Position numbers and translations under genes: made by a program. Of a stretch of 11,527 bases of DNA, positions 1-6,684 are shown in pieces. A model generated the notes under the pieces. That model saw nothing but the letters and a program-made list of their open reading frames with translations, did no database searches and was not told where the DNA came from. Position 1 is the stretch's first letter, and every line of letters starts with the position of its first letter. The stretch covers positions 1 through 11,527 of the forward strand of contig DAIOHQ010000160.1 in the NCBI GenBank assembly GCA_036744635.1. The letters are read 5' to 3'. The DNA is from DAIOHQ01 sp036744635 (GTDB lineage: Bacteria; Planctomycetota; Phycisphaerae; Tepidisphaerales; Tepidisphaeraceae).

Positions 1-21
1 TCTTACTGCGTCGCTACGCGG

Positions 22-49
22 CACAGGTCTCGGAGTACCGCGACCTGTG
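22..49. repeat. Hairpin repeat with CGGAGTACC core at left edge
   Basis: An 8-bp arm CACAGGTC (22-29) pairs with GACCTGTG (42-49). After one mismatch, CGG (31-33) pairs with CCG (38-40) around the loop AGTA. The apex contains CGGAGTACC (31-39), the reverse complement of the GGTACTCCG core in the other intergenic palindromes of this window. It looks like one member of a dispersed palindromic repeat rather than a terminator, because no T-run follows. No gene can be assigned to positions 1-190. Confidence 0.6.
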
Positions 50-244
50 GCACCCGGAAATTTCAAACTGACCCATTGCCAAAAATTCCTATCAGCTTCA
101 TGCGGCTTTCCCACATGTGCACCCAATCGGTGATTTGCTCTAAACCGTCATTGAGTCTCTTGACGATATCTTATGGGACGTTTACCGTAGTTGGCCGTCA
201 TCTCGGTGACCGTTTTGGGCTTCAGGGGGGCAGGAGAAGAGACA

Positions 245-877
245 ATGCGACACGCTAACTCATCTGGGCGCACAGACCGCGCGTTTACTTTGGTAGAGCT
301 GCTGGTAGTGATCGGCATTATCGCCATCCTTATCGCGATCTTGCTCCCCACGCTCAACCGCATCCGCGAGCAGGCCCGCAAGACCCAGTGCCTCTCCAAT
401 CTGAAGGTGCTGGGAGAGTCCATGTATATGTATGCCAACGAATCCCGCGACAATTTGCCGAACGGGAACGTGGCCAGCGACTGGCCATCGGTCATGGGCG
501 CCGACGAGGTGATGACGGAATTTTCCAACCTCTTCGTGCGCAGTCCGGCCGTGTTCCACTGCCCATCGGACATTGACGATGTTCCGCAGGCGATTGACAA
601 TGCCAGCTACTCGACGCCGAATTCAGCACGCATCAGCTATGAGTTCTTCAGCCTCTGGTGGGCGCCGCAATTCGGGCCCAAGCTGGCAAAGCTGAAGGGG
701 CAGGCCCCGTTGGCGTGGGACCTGGAAGGTGGCCTGAACGAGGCCAGCAAACTGCAGAACCACGGGACCAAAGGCGGCAACGTGCTCTACTCCGATGGGC
801 ACTGCGGCTGGGCAGACCAGAAGGGCTGGGATTCGGACAATTGGCCCTCGCCGGCCAAGTCCTTCTATCCCGGTTGA
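245..877 (+). CDS. Type II secretion pseudopilin-like protein (prepilin N-terminal methylation signal)
   Basis: The product is a 210-aa pilin-like protein, probably exported, cleaved and N-methylated by a prepilin peptidase and held in the inner membrane or a pseudopilus. A short basic leader (residues 1-13) precedes FTLVELLVVIG, with F14 as the expected +1 residue and E18 as the conserved Glu at +5. The hydrophobic helix runs to about residue 35. The middle has a HCPSD motif and the C-terminus carries NVLYSDGH (about 179-186), the ending typical of the very large planctomycete family of DUF1559-like and related prepilin proteins. Cleavage would follow Ala13 instead of the commoner Gly. The ATG at 245 is chosen over an in-frame start at 191 because AGGAGA (232-237) lies 7 nt upstream and the leader then has normal length. 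An intrinsic terminator follows directly, so it appears to be a single-gene unit. The specific role is unknown. Confidence 0.9.
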   Translation: MRHANSSGRTDRAFTLVELLVVIGIIAILIAILLPTLNRIREQARKTQCLSNLKVLGESMYMYANESRDNLPNGNVASDWPSVMGADEVMTEFSNLFVRSPAVFHCPSDIDDVPQAIDNASYSTPNSARISYEFFSLWWAPQFGPKLAKLKGQAPLAWDLEGGLNEASKLQNHGTKGGNVLYSDGHCGWADQKGWDSDNWPSPAKSFYPG

Positions 878-906
878 GCCGTCCGGTATCTGAAGACATT
901 GAGCAT

Positions 907-935
907 GCCCACGGGTAAATCTCCGTGGGCTTTTT
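907..935 (+). terminator. Rho-independent terminator after the pseudopilin gene
   Basis: GCCCACGG (907-914) pairs perfectly with CCGTGGGC (923-930) around an 8-nt loop and is followed at once by five T residues (931-935). It lies 30 nt after the pseudopilin stop codon and separates that gene from the nuo block. Confidence 0.88.
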
Positions 936-953
936 CATTGGCGAATGGCGGCT

Positions 954-969
954 TGTGAAATCTATCACA
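954..969. promoter_or_regulatory. CRP/FNR-family operator-like palindrome upstream of nuoJ
   Basis: The sequence TGTGA-AATCTA-TCACA is a perfect match to the core half-sites of the Escherichia coli CRP consensus, TGTGA-N6-TCACA. It sits in the only sizeable gap upstream of nuoJ, just after the terminator of the previous gene, where a promoter for nuoJKLMN is expected. No convincing -35/-10 pair can be assigned nearby. Binding by a CRP/FNR-type regulator is inferred from the motif alone. Confidence 0.45.
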
Positions 970-1119
970 GCATTCTTGCAAACCCATGGTGCCATTCATA
1001 GACTCTGCCGCTTCACGAAGGGAACCAGAGCGTTGGCTGAAGGAGGCCGGCGCGGCGGTTCGTGAGGTTTTGGGTTGCGATTGATGCTCGGCAAGAGTCA
1101 GTCGGCAATCGGTGGCGCG

Positions 1120-2088
1120 ATGTTTGAAATGCTGGCCCAGGCCGGAGTTTCCGCGATTCTCTATCCGCCAGTGATTCTGGTGCTGTGCGTGGCCGCGGGC
1201 ATCGCAACCGTGTTGCTGCTGCCCGGCCGCCAACCCGGGCCGGTTCGCAAGTTGGCGGGGGCTGGGTTGCTCGCGGTGGGACTGATATTTCTCGCCCTGA
1301 TCGTGCGTTATACCGCCGGCCGGGCTGACGAAGGAAAAGTCGGGGCGTATTTCTGGATTTTCTCGGCCATTGCGATCTTCGGGGCGCTGCGCGTCATCAC
1401 CCACCCCAGGCCGGTCTATTCCGCGCTCTATTTCGTGCTCACGGTGATGGCCAGCGCGGGGTTGTTCATCCTGCTCTGGGCGGAATTCATGGCCGCGGCA
1501 CTGGTGCTGATCTATGCCGGGGCAATCCTGGTTACCTATGTTTTCGTGATCATGCTGGCATCACAGAGCCAGTCAGGAGCCAGCGCCGATCCCCCGTATG
1601 CCGGGCTGGCGGAGTACGATGCTGTAAGCCGCGAGCCCCTGGTCGCATCCGCGGTGGGATTTGCCCTGATGGGCGTGCTGCTGTACGTGATTTTCGACCG
1701 GGCGCAGGCCATTGCGATTCCTCCCAATTCCGGACCGATGATCGTGAATAACCGGCCAGCGCCGACGGCCGCGGCATCTCCCGCCGCCAAGCCGGTTCGG
1801 ACTATCACATCCGATCCACTGCTTCCCGGCGAGGCGGGATCAACACAGATGCTGGGCGAATATCTGTTCAAGAACCAGATGGTGAACCTGGAGCTGGCCG
1901 GGCTGATCCTGACGGTAAGCATGGTCGGGGCAATTATTATTGCCCGCCGGCGGGTGGTGGCGGCCGAAGGATTCGAGGCTCCGCCGGAAGTGATCAGCGC
2001 GAAACTTACACCGCTGGATGACAGCCCGCACAGCATTCCGGTATATGGCACCGACAATCCGCGGCAGAAGGAATATCCGCAGACCTAA
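1120..2088 (+). CDS. nuoJ: NADH-quinone oxidoreductase subunit J
   Basis: This is a membrane subunit of respiratory complex I, placed between the quinone module and the antiporter-like subunits. The diagnostic core is the segment around RPVYSALYFVLTVMASAG and AEFMAAALVLIYAGAILVTY, matching the NuoJ transmembrane helices with the conserved Glu and YAGAI. A Pro/Ala-rich soluble loop follows, and then a last helix (LAGLILTVSMVGAIIIARRR). At about 322 aa it is much longer than the usual 160-200 aa. The extra length lies in two N-terminal hydrophobic segments before the core and in the late loop. The start is uncertain. ATG 1120 places the start just before the first helix. TTG 1075 has GAGG 7 nt upstream, and ATG 1084 lacks a good ribosome site. 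It heads the nuoJKLMN block, 26 nt from nuoK. Confidence 0.9.
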   Translation: MFEMLAQAGVSAILYPPVILVLCVAAGIATVLLLPGRQPGPVRKLAGAGLLAVGLIFLALIVRYTAGRADEGKVGAYFWIFSAIAIFGALRVITHPRPVYSALYFVLTVMASAGLFILLWAEFMAAALVLIYAGAILVTYVFVIMLASQSQSGASADPPYAGLAEYDAVSREPLVASAVGFALMGVLLYVIFDRAQAIAIPPNSGPMIVNNRPAPTAAASPAAKPVRTITSDPLLPGEAGSTQMLGEYLFKNQMVNLELAGLILTVSMVGAIIIARRRVVAAEGFEAPPEVISAKLTPLDDSPHSIPVYGTDNPRQKEYPQT

Positions 2089-2113
2089 GCGGGCCGGCAG
2101 AACGGATCGAGTT

Positions 2114-2422
2114 ATGACAGTCTTGCAACTGCAGCATTATCTGGGCGTTGGAGCGATTCTCTTCGCCATCGGCCTGATCGGATTCATGACCCGCCGGAAT
2201 CTGATCGTCATCTTTCTCTGCACCGAATTGATGTTTCAGGGTGTGGTCATCAACCTGGTCGCCTTCGGCAAGTACCACAACAATTTCGGCGGGCAGGCAT
2301 TCACGATTTTCGTCCTGGTCATCGCCGCCGCCGAAGCATCGCTGGCGCTGGGTTTGATCGTGCTGCTGTTCCGCCAGAAAAATACTTTGGATGCGGATGC
2401 GTGGCGAGATTTGAAGGGATAG
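2114..2422 (+). CDS. nuoK: NADH-quinone oxidoreductase subunit K
   Basis: The product is 102 aa, the normal NuoK length, and forms three transmembrane helices in the complex I membrane arm as part of the proton-transfer path. Glu38 (in CTELM) and Glu74 (in AAAEAS) match the two conserved membrane glutamates known as Glu36 and Glu72 in E. coli. The motif INLVAF (46-51) is also typical of the family, and GQAFTIFVLVIAAAEAS marks the third helix. The ATG at 2114 is chosen because it gives the family length and the usual short hydrophobic N-terminus. The longer open frame from 2018 would only add a basic tail read out of the 3' end of nuoJ. The ribosome site is weak (CGGA, 7 nt upstream). It lies 26 nt after nuoJ and 34 nt before nuoL, consistent with one transcript. 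Confidence 0.95.
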   Translation: MTVLQLQHYLGVGAILFAIGLIGFMTRRNLIVIFLCTELMFQGVVINLVAFGKYHNNFGGQAFTIFVLVIAAAEASLALGLIVLLFRQKNTLDADAWRDLKG

Positions 2423-2456
2423 TTCTACTCATTTAACTCGCAACCAGCAACTTCTC

Positions 2457-4706
2457 ATGGACCATCTCTTCGCGGTGAAATATTCGTACCTGATCCCGCT
2501 GCTGCCTCTGATCGGGGCGGCCATCTCGGGATTCTTTGGTGCAAGGTTTCTCAAGCAGCGGTCGCATTGGCCGATCTGGCTGGGCGTGGGCGCCAGCGCG
2601 GTCATGTCGATTTCGTTGATGGTGGGGATGCACCCGCTGAGCAAGCACGAGGCGGCCGAGAAGCGCGCGGTCGCCGCGGTTGAAGGCGCTCAAGCTGCTC
2701 AAGACCAGGCGTCCCACCATTATCCCCTGGCGATCACCACGAGCTGGTACACCTGGATTTCCGCCGGCAGCTTTCGCGCTGAGGCCGGGGCCTACATCGA
2801 TCCGCTGACGGCCGTGATGCTGGTGGTCGTCACCGGCATCGGTTTTTTCATCTGCGTTTTCTCCAAGGGGTACATGGCTGGCGAAGCGGGGTATTTCCGC
2901 TTCTTCGCCTACCTCGGCCTGTTCATCTTCGCGATGACGATGCTGGTGCTGGGGAACAACTTCATCATGCTCTACCTGGGGTGGGAGGGCGTCGGCCTCT
3001 GCTCGTATCTGCTGATCGGCTATTACTACGAAAAGCCCGCCGCCCGCGAGGCCGCCAAGAAGGCATTCCTGGTCAACCGCGTCGGCGACTTCGGGTTTGG
3101 CCTGGGGATCATGCTGATCTTCCTCATCTTTGGCACCGTCAGCTTTTTCGGGGCCGGGCCGGGCGCTGATATGAAGCACGCCGGCGTGCTGGAGCTGGTG
3201 ACCAATCCCGAGTTTCTCGGCAGCCTGCCGGCCTGGAAGCAGAATCTCATCTCCGCCATTCCCTTCCTGCTCATGATCGGCGCCTTCGGCAAGAGCGCGC
3301 AATTTCCCCTGTACGTCTGGCTGCCGGATGCGATGGAAGGCCCCACCCCGGTCAGCGCACTGATCCACGCGGCGACCATGGTGACCGCCGGCATCTACAT
3401 GATCGTGCGCTGCGGCACCCTCTTCGTCGGCGTGCCGGCGGCGATGACGCTGATCGCCGCGGTCGGCGCCTTCACCGCGATCTTCGCGGCCACCATCGCC
3501 CTGCGCCAATTCGATCTCAAGAAAGTTTTCGCTTACTCGACGATCAGCCAGCTTGGCTTCATGTTCGTGGGGGTGGGATGCCTGGCGCCGGTGGCCGGGG
3601 CGTTTCACCTGGTGACGCACGCGTTCTTCAAGGCACTGTTGTTCCTCAGCAGCGGCGTGGTGATGCACGCCATGGCCGGCGAATTGGACATGCGGAAGAT
3701 GAGCGGGTTGAAGCGGGTGCTGCCGCTGACGCGAATCCTCATGCTCATTGGCTGTCTGGCGCTGGCGGGATTCCCGTTCCTGTCCGGATTTTTCTCGAAG
3801 GATGAGATCGTCGGCGCGGCATGGGAGCGCAGCAAGCTGTTGGGCGTCATCATGCTCTTCACCGCGTTCCTGACCGCCTACTACACGTTCCGGCTTTATT
3901 TCCGCGTGTTCGAAGGGCCGGAATTGATCCCGGCCGGTCCAACCCCCGCGCCCGGCCATGAGCTCGATGCCGAGGAACAGGCGGCCGTCGCTCACGCCCA
4001 TGGCCACGATGTTCACGCGCACGACGCCCACGGCCATGACGCCCAGGGCAGTGGCCACCACAACCACGAGCCGATTATCCTGATGGTTCCGCTGATCGTG
4101 CTGGCCATCGGCGCGCTGTTTGCCGGTTACTTGAATTACCCCGGTGAGCAGCTTGCAGAGTTCCTCGGCCAAAGCCCGTCGCTGCACCAGTCTTACCTAT
4201 TGGCCGCCGCCTCCCGGCCGGATATCAATGAGACTGACGCCAAGCCGATCCTCCCCTTCCACTTCGGCGTGGAAGTCCCGGAAAGTGAGCGGGCGATGAT
4301 GCGTGTCATCGAGCAGGACGCCAAAGCCCAGGGCCGCAACCTGATGATCATCAGCGGCCTGATCTCGGTGCTCGGCATCCTGCTGGCCTATCAGCTCCAC
4401 CTGAAGGACCGCCGCGCCGGCGACCGGCTGGCCGCGGAGAATCCGGGCGTCACCGAGGTGCTGGAAAACAAATACTGGATCGATGAAATCTATCAGGCCG
4501 CGATCGTCGAGCCGCTGCGCGGGCTGGGGCGGGTCTTCTTCACCATTGACCGTTTCGTGGTGGATGGCGTCGTCTGGCTGGTTGGCTTTGTCCCCCAGCT
4601 CAGCGGCTTTGCGTTGAAGCTGACAACGCAGCAGGGATATTTGCAGGGATATGCGGTAACGATGTTGTTCGGCGTGGCGGTCATCCTGTTGATCGTCTTC
4701 CTGTAG
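2457..4706 (+). CDS. nuoL: NADH-quinone oxidoreductase subunit L (antiporter-like)
   Basis: This 749-aa membrane protein is the distal proton-pumping antiporter-like subunit of complex I, with the lateral amphipathic helix at its C-terminal side. Family signatures are GWEGVGLCSYLLIG, with the ion-path glutamate at residue 177, FLVNRVGDFGFGLG, and GKSAQFPLYVWLPDAMEGPT, with Lys279 in the position of the discontinuous-helix lysine. SALIHAATMVTAG and the tail motif NKYWIDEIY also fit. Residues 513-537 form a His-rich loop with 10 His in 25 residues, just before the helix LMVPLIVLAIGALFAGYL. It is longer than E. coli NuoL (613 aa) but within the range of other phyla. No strong ribosome site precedes ATG 2457, and the N-terminus MDHLFAVKYSYLIPLLPLIG is normal. 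The TAG stop overlaps the first bases of a palindromic repeat. Confidence 0.97.
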   Translation: MDHLFAVKYSYLIPLLPLIGAAISGFFGARFLKQRSHWPIWLGVGASAVMSISLMVGMHPLSKHEAAEKRAVAAVEGAQAAQDQASHHYPLAITTSWYTWISAGSFRAEAGAYIDPLTAVMLVVVTGIGFFICVFSKGYMAGEAGYFRFFAYLGLFIFAMTMLVLGNNFIMLYLGWEGVGLCSYLLIGYYYEKPAAREAAKKAFLVNRVGDFGFGLGIMLIFLIFGTVSFFGAGPGADMKHAGVLELVTNPEFLGSLPAWKQNLISAIPFLLMIGAFGKSAQFPLYVWLPDAMEGPTPVSALIHAATMVTAGIYMIVRCGTLFVGVPAAMTLIAAVGAFTAIFAATIALRQFDLKKVFAYSTISQLGFMFVGVGCLAPVAGAFHLVTHAFFKALLFLSSGVVMHAMAGELDMRKMSGLKRVLPLTRILMLIGCLALAGFPFLSGFFSKDEIVGAAWERSKLLGVIMLFTAFLTAYYTFRLYFRVFEGPELIPAGPTPAPGHELDAEEQAAVAHAHGHDVHAHDAHGHDAQGSGHHNHEPIILMVPLIVLAIGALFAGYLNYPGEQLAEFLGQSPSLHQSYLLAAASRPDINETDAKPILPFHFGVEVPESERAMMRVIEQDAKAQGRNLMIISGLISVLGILLAYQLHLKDRRAGDRLAAENPGVTEVLENKYWIDEIYQAAIVEPLRGLGRVFFTIDRFVVDGVVWLVGFVPQLSGFALKLTTQQGYLQGYAVTMLFGVAVILLIVFL

Positions 4707-4726
4707 CACGGGTTTCCAACCCGTGC
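4703..4726. repeat. REP-like palindrome 'gtagcacggg' overlapping the nuoL stop
   Basis: The arms GCACGGGTT (4706-4714) and AACCCGTGC (4718-4726) are perfect 9-bp complements around the loop TCC. The first ten bases, GTAGCACGGG (4703-4712), are identical to the start of the element between nuoM and nuoN (6611-6620), so the two belong to one dispersed family. The nuoL stop codon TAG (4704-4706) lies inside the element. No T-run follows, so it is not a standard terminator. Confidence 0.8.
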
Positions 4727-4788
4727 CGCATTTGCGATAAACGCGATGGATGACAAACGAGATGTGTGCAGACAATGAAACTAGAGAA

Positions 4789-4868
4789 CTGTCATTCTGA
4801 GGTACTCCGAAGAATCTGGACGGATCGTTGATTGAGGCTAGATCCTTCGGAGTACCTCAGGATGACAG
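4789..4868. repeat. 80-bp inverted repeat with 29-bp arms between nuoL and nuoM
   Basis: The left arm 4789-4817 (starting CTGTCATTCTGAGG) and the right arm 4840-4868 (ending CTCAGGATGACAG) are complementary at 27 of 29 positions, with a 22-nt spacer. Each arm holds one copy of the GGTACTCCG / CGGAGTACC core (4801-4809 and 4848-4856). The overall form, TGTCATTCTGAG...GAAGAATCT...AGATCCTTC...CTCAGGATGACA, resembles a dispersed palindrome I recall from several bacterial phyla. That family link is from memory. It would form a long stable hairpin in a nuoL-nuoM transcript. Confidence 0.88.
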
Positions 4869-4900
4869 CGCCTCAGAATGAACGTTTGCGAGAAGACGGC

Positions 4901-4916
4901 GTCCGCTAAAGCGGAC
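4901..4916. repeat. Short palindrome GTCCGC-taaa-GCGGAC before nuoM
   Basis: GTCCGC (4901-4906) and GCGGAC (4911-4916) form a perfect 6-bp stem with the loop TAAA. It lies 16 nt upstream of the nuoM start and may affect access to the weak ribosome site (AAGAG, 4924-4928). The unit looks like another small dispersed palindrome rather than a dedicated regulator. Confidence 0.5.
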
Positions 4917-4932
4917 CCTACATAAGAGTTCT

Positions 4933-6594
4933 ATGAACAGCTTTCTCCTGGTTCTGTTGCTGTTGGTGCCGGCCGGCGGCGCGATCATTGGCGCATTCGT
5001 GCCCGCCAAAAGCGCCAAGCTCTGGGCGCTGCTGGTGTCGCTGGTTACCGCCCTGGTGGCGCTGCTGATGGTCTTCCAATTCAACTTCCACCAGAACCTC
5101 ACCGGCGACCTGCACAACCAGGTGCAGCAGTCCTACCAGATGGTCTGGGGGACCGGCGATGACAATGCATTCGGCGTCCCGTCCATCGGCTTCAAGTTCG
5201 CGCTGGGCGCTGACACGATCAGCCTCTGGCTGGTGCTGCTGACGGTCTTTCTTTCGCCGCTGGCCATCGCCGCCAGCTTCGATTCCATCAAGGTGCGGCA
5301 GAAGGAATATTACGCCTGGATGCTGGTGCTGCTGACGGCGATGCTGGGCGTGTTCGTCGCCCGTGACCTGCTGCTGTTTTACATCTTCTTCGAGCTGACG
5401 CTGATCCCGATGTTTTTCATCATCGGCATCTGGGGCGGCCCGGAGAAACGCTTCGCGGCCGGCAAGTTCTTCCTCTTCACCTTCTCCGGCTCGGTCTTCA
5501 CCCTGGCGGTGACCATCTACCTTGGCCTGCAATACCACACGTTTGACATCCCGACGCTGATCGAAGGCGCCCAGCGCGGCGTCACCGTCAACGGCATCTT
5601 CCACGATGCCCTCAGCTCGACCGAGCGCTTCTGGGTGCTGCTTGGGTTGCTCGCGGGGTTCTCGGTAAAGGTGCCCCTGTTTCCGGTACACACATGGCTT
5701 CCGCTGGCGCACACCGAGGCGCCTACAGCCGGCTCGGTCATCCTCGCCGGCGTGCTGCTGAAGCTCGGCACGTATGGTTTGCTGCGGCTGGCCATGCCCA
5801 TTGGCATGCTTAGCGCGGATGGCGTGGCCTTCGGCGGCGTCCTCCGTTTCATCGGCGTGCTGTGCATCATCGGCGTGCTCTACGGCGCGCTGGTCGCGTG
5901 GGTGCAGCAGGATATCAAGAAGCTGGTGGCCTACAGCTCGGTCTCGCACCTGGGGTTCTGCGTACTTGGACTGGTGGCCTTCAACACCCATGGCACGCAA
6001 GGCTCGGTCCTCTACATGATCAACCACGGCCTGAGCACCGGCGCCCTGTTCCTGGTGATCGGCATGATCTATGACCGCTATCACACCCGCGACATCAACC
6101 AGCTTTCCGGCCTGGCCAAAACCATGCCGATCATGGCGTTTTTCTTCGTGTTGTTTGCCCTGTCGAGCATTGGGCTGCCGGGTTTGAACGGGTTCGTGAG
6201 CGAATTTCTGACAATCCTTGGCGCGTTCACCTCGCCGCATCTCGGCATCGGGTATGGTGTTTTCGCCGCCTTGGGCATCATCCTCGGCGCGGTATACATG
6301 CTGCACATGGTGGCCCGGGTGATCTGGGGCCCGCTGAAGATCCCCGCCGTCGAGCATGGCCACGAAGGCGAGCATGGCCACGACGAGAAGGGCAAGACCG
6401 ACATCAACGCCCGCGAGATCGGCATCCTGATCCCGCTGGCGATCGCGGTGGTGCTGCTGGGCGTCGTCCCCAACAGTGTGCTGACCAGCATTCTGAAGCC
6501 GGTGAATCTAATGTTGTCGCCGGTGACCGAAGCGCAGATCGCCAAAGATACGCGGCCAGCACCGCAGCCGCTGGCGCTGGCGGAGGATCGATAG
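4933..6594 (+). CDS. nuoM: NADH-quinone oxidoreductase subunit M (antiporter-like)
   Basis: This 553-aa polytopic subunit forms one of the three antiporter-like proton channels of complex I. The ion-path glutamate is E154 in FYIFFELTLIPMFFIIGIWG. The key lysine is K246 in GFSVKVPLFPVHTWLPLAH, followed by TEAPTAGSVILAGVLLKLG, the hallmark of NuoM. Later motifs are KKLVAYSSVSHLGF and GLPGLNGFVSEFL. A His/Glu-rich cytoplasm-facing or periplasm-facing loop (about residues 474-486, HGHEGEHGHDEK) precedes the last helix, at about the same site as the His-rich loop of NuoL. Length is close to family norm (about 500-550 aa). The start at 4933 gives the usual hydrophobic N-terminus, and only AAGAG at 4924-4928 serves as a ribosome site. 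A 226-nt repeat-filled gap separates it from nuoL and a 90-nt repeat-filled gap from nuoN. Confidence 0.97.
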   Translation: MNSFLLVLLLLVPAGGAIIGAFVPAKSAKLWALLVSLVTALVALLMVFQFNFHQNLTGDLHNQVQQSYQMVWGTGDDNAFGVPSIGFKFALGADTISLWLVLLTVFLSPLAIAASFDSIKVRQKEYYAWMLVLLTAMLGVFVARDLLLFYIFFELTLIPMFFIIGIWGGPEKRFAAGKFFLFTFSGSVFTLAVTIYLGLQYHTFDIPTLIEGAQRGVTVNGIFHDALSSTERFWVLLGLLAGFSVKVPLFPVHTWLPLAHTEAPTAGSVILAGVLLKLGTYGLLRLAMPIGMLSADGVAFGGVLRFIGVLCIIGVLYGALVAWVQQDIKKLVAYSSVSHLGFCVLGLVAFNTHGTQGSVLYMINHGLSTGALFLVIGMIYDRYHTRDINQLSGLAKTMPIMAFFFVLFALSSIGLPGLNGFVSEFLTILGAFTSPHLGIGYGVFAALGIILGAVYMLHMVARVIWGPLKIPAVEHGHEGEHGHDEKGKTDINAREIGILIPLAIAVVLLGVVPNSVLTSILKPVNLMLSPVTEAQIAKDTRPAPQPLALAEDR

Positions 6595-6610
6595 CGACTG
6601 GATGATTTTT

Positions 6611-6667
6611 GTAGCACGGGCGTCTCACCCGTGTTCAGCGCGGACACGGGCGAGACGCCCGTGCTAC
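6611..6667. repeat. 57-bp REP-like inverted repeat between nuoM and nuoN
   Basis: Arms of 24 bp (6611-6634 and 6644-6667) match at 23 of 24 positions around a 9-nt loop. Each arm is itself a smaller palindrome (CACGGGCGTCTCACCCGTG), so alternative folds are possible. It starts with the same GTAGCACGGG as the element at 4703. It nearly fills the 90-nt gap and ends 17 nt before the nuoN start, close to its ribosome site. No T-run follows on the + strand. Confidence 0.92.
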
Positions 6668-6684
6668 GACGGGATTGAGATTTT

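Noticed and set aside
158..188. Possible promoter for the pseudopilin gene (TTGACG at 160-165)
   Set aside because: At a 17-nt spacing the -10 position reads TACCGT, too weak a match to report as a feature.
1610..1618. CGGAGTACG, an 8-of-9 match to the shared repeat core
   Set aside because: It lies in the nuoJ coding sequence (AEYD), has no palindromic arms, and is best seen as chance.
2433..4187. 584-aa open frame on the minus strand, opposite nuoL
   Set aside because: Its His/Asp/Glu/Gln-rich protein has no recognisable domain, and it exists because the GC-rich nuoL codons leave few stops in the antisense frame. nuoL is unmistakable.
4918..6381. 487-aa open frame on the minus strand, opposite nuoM
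   Set aside because: It has the same low-quality antisense composition, no ribosome site that I can see, and full overlap with the well-supported nuoM.
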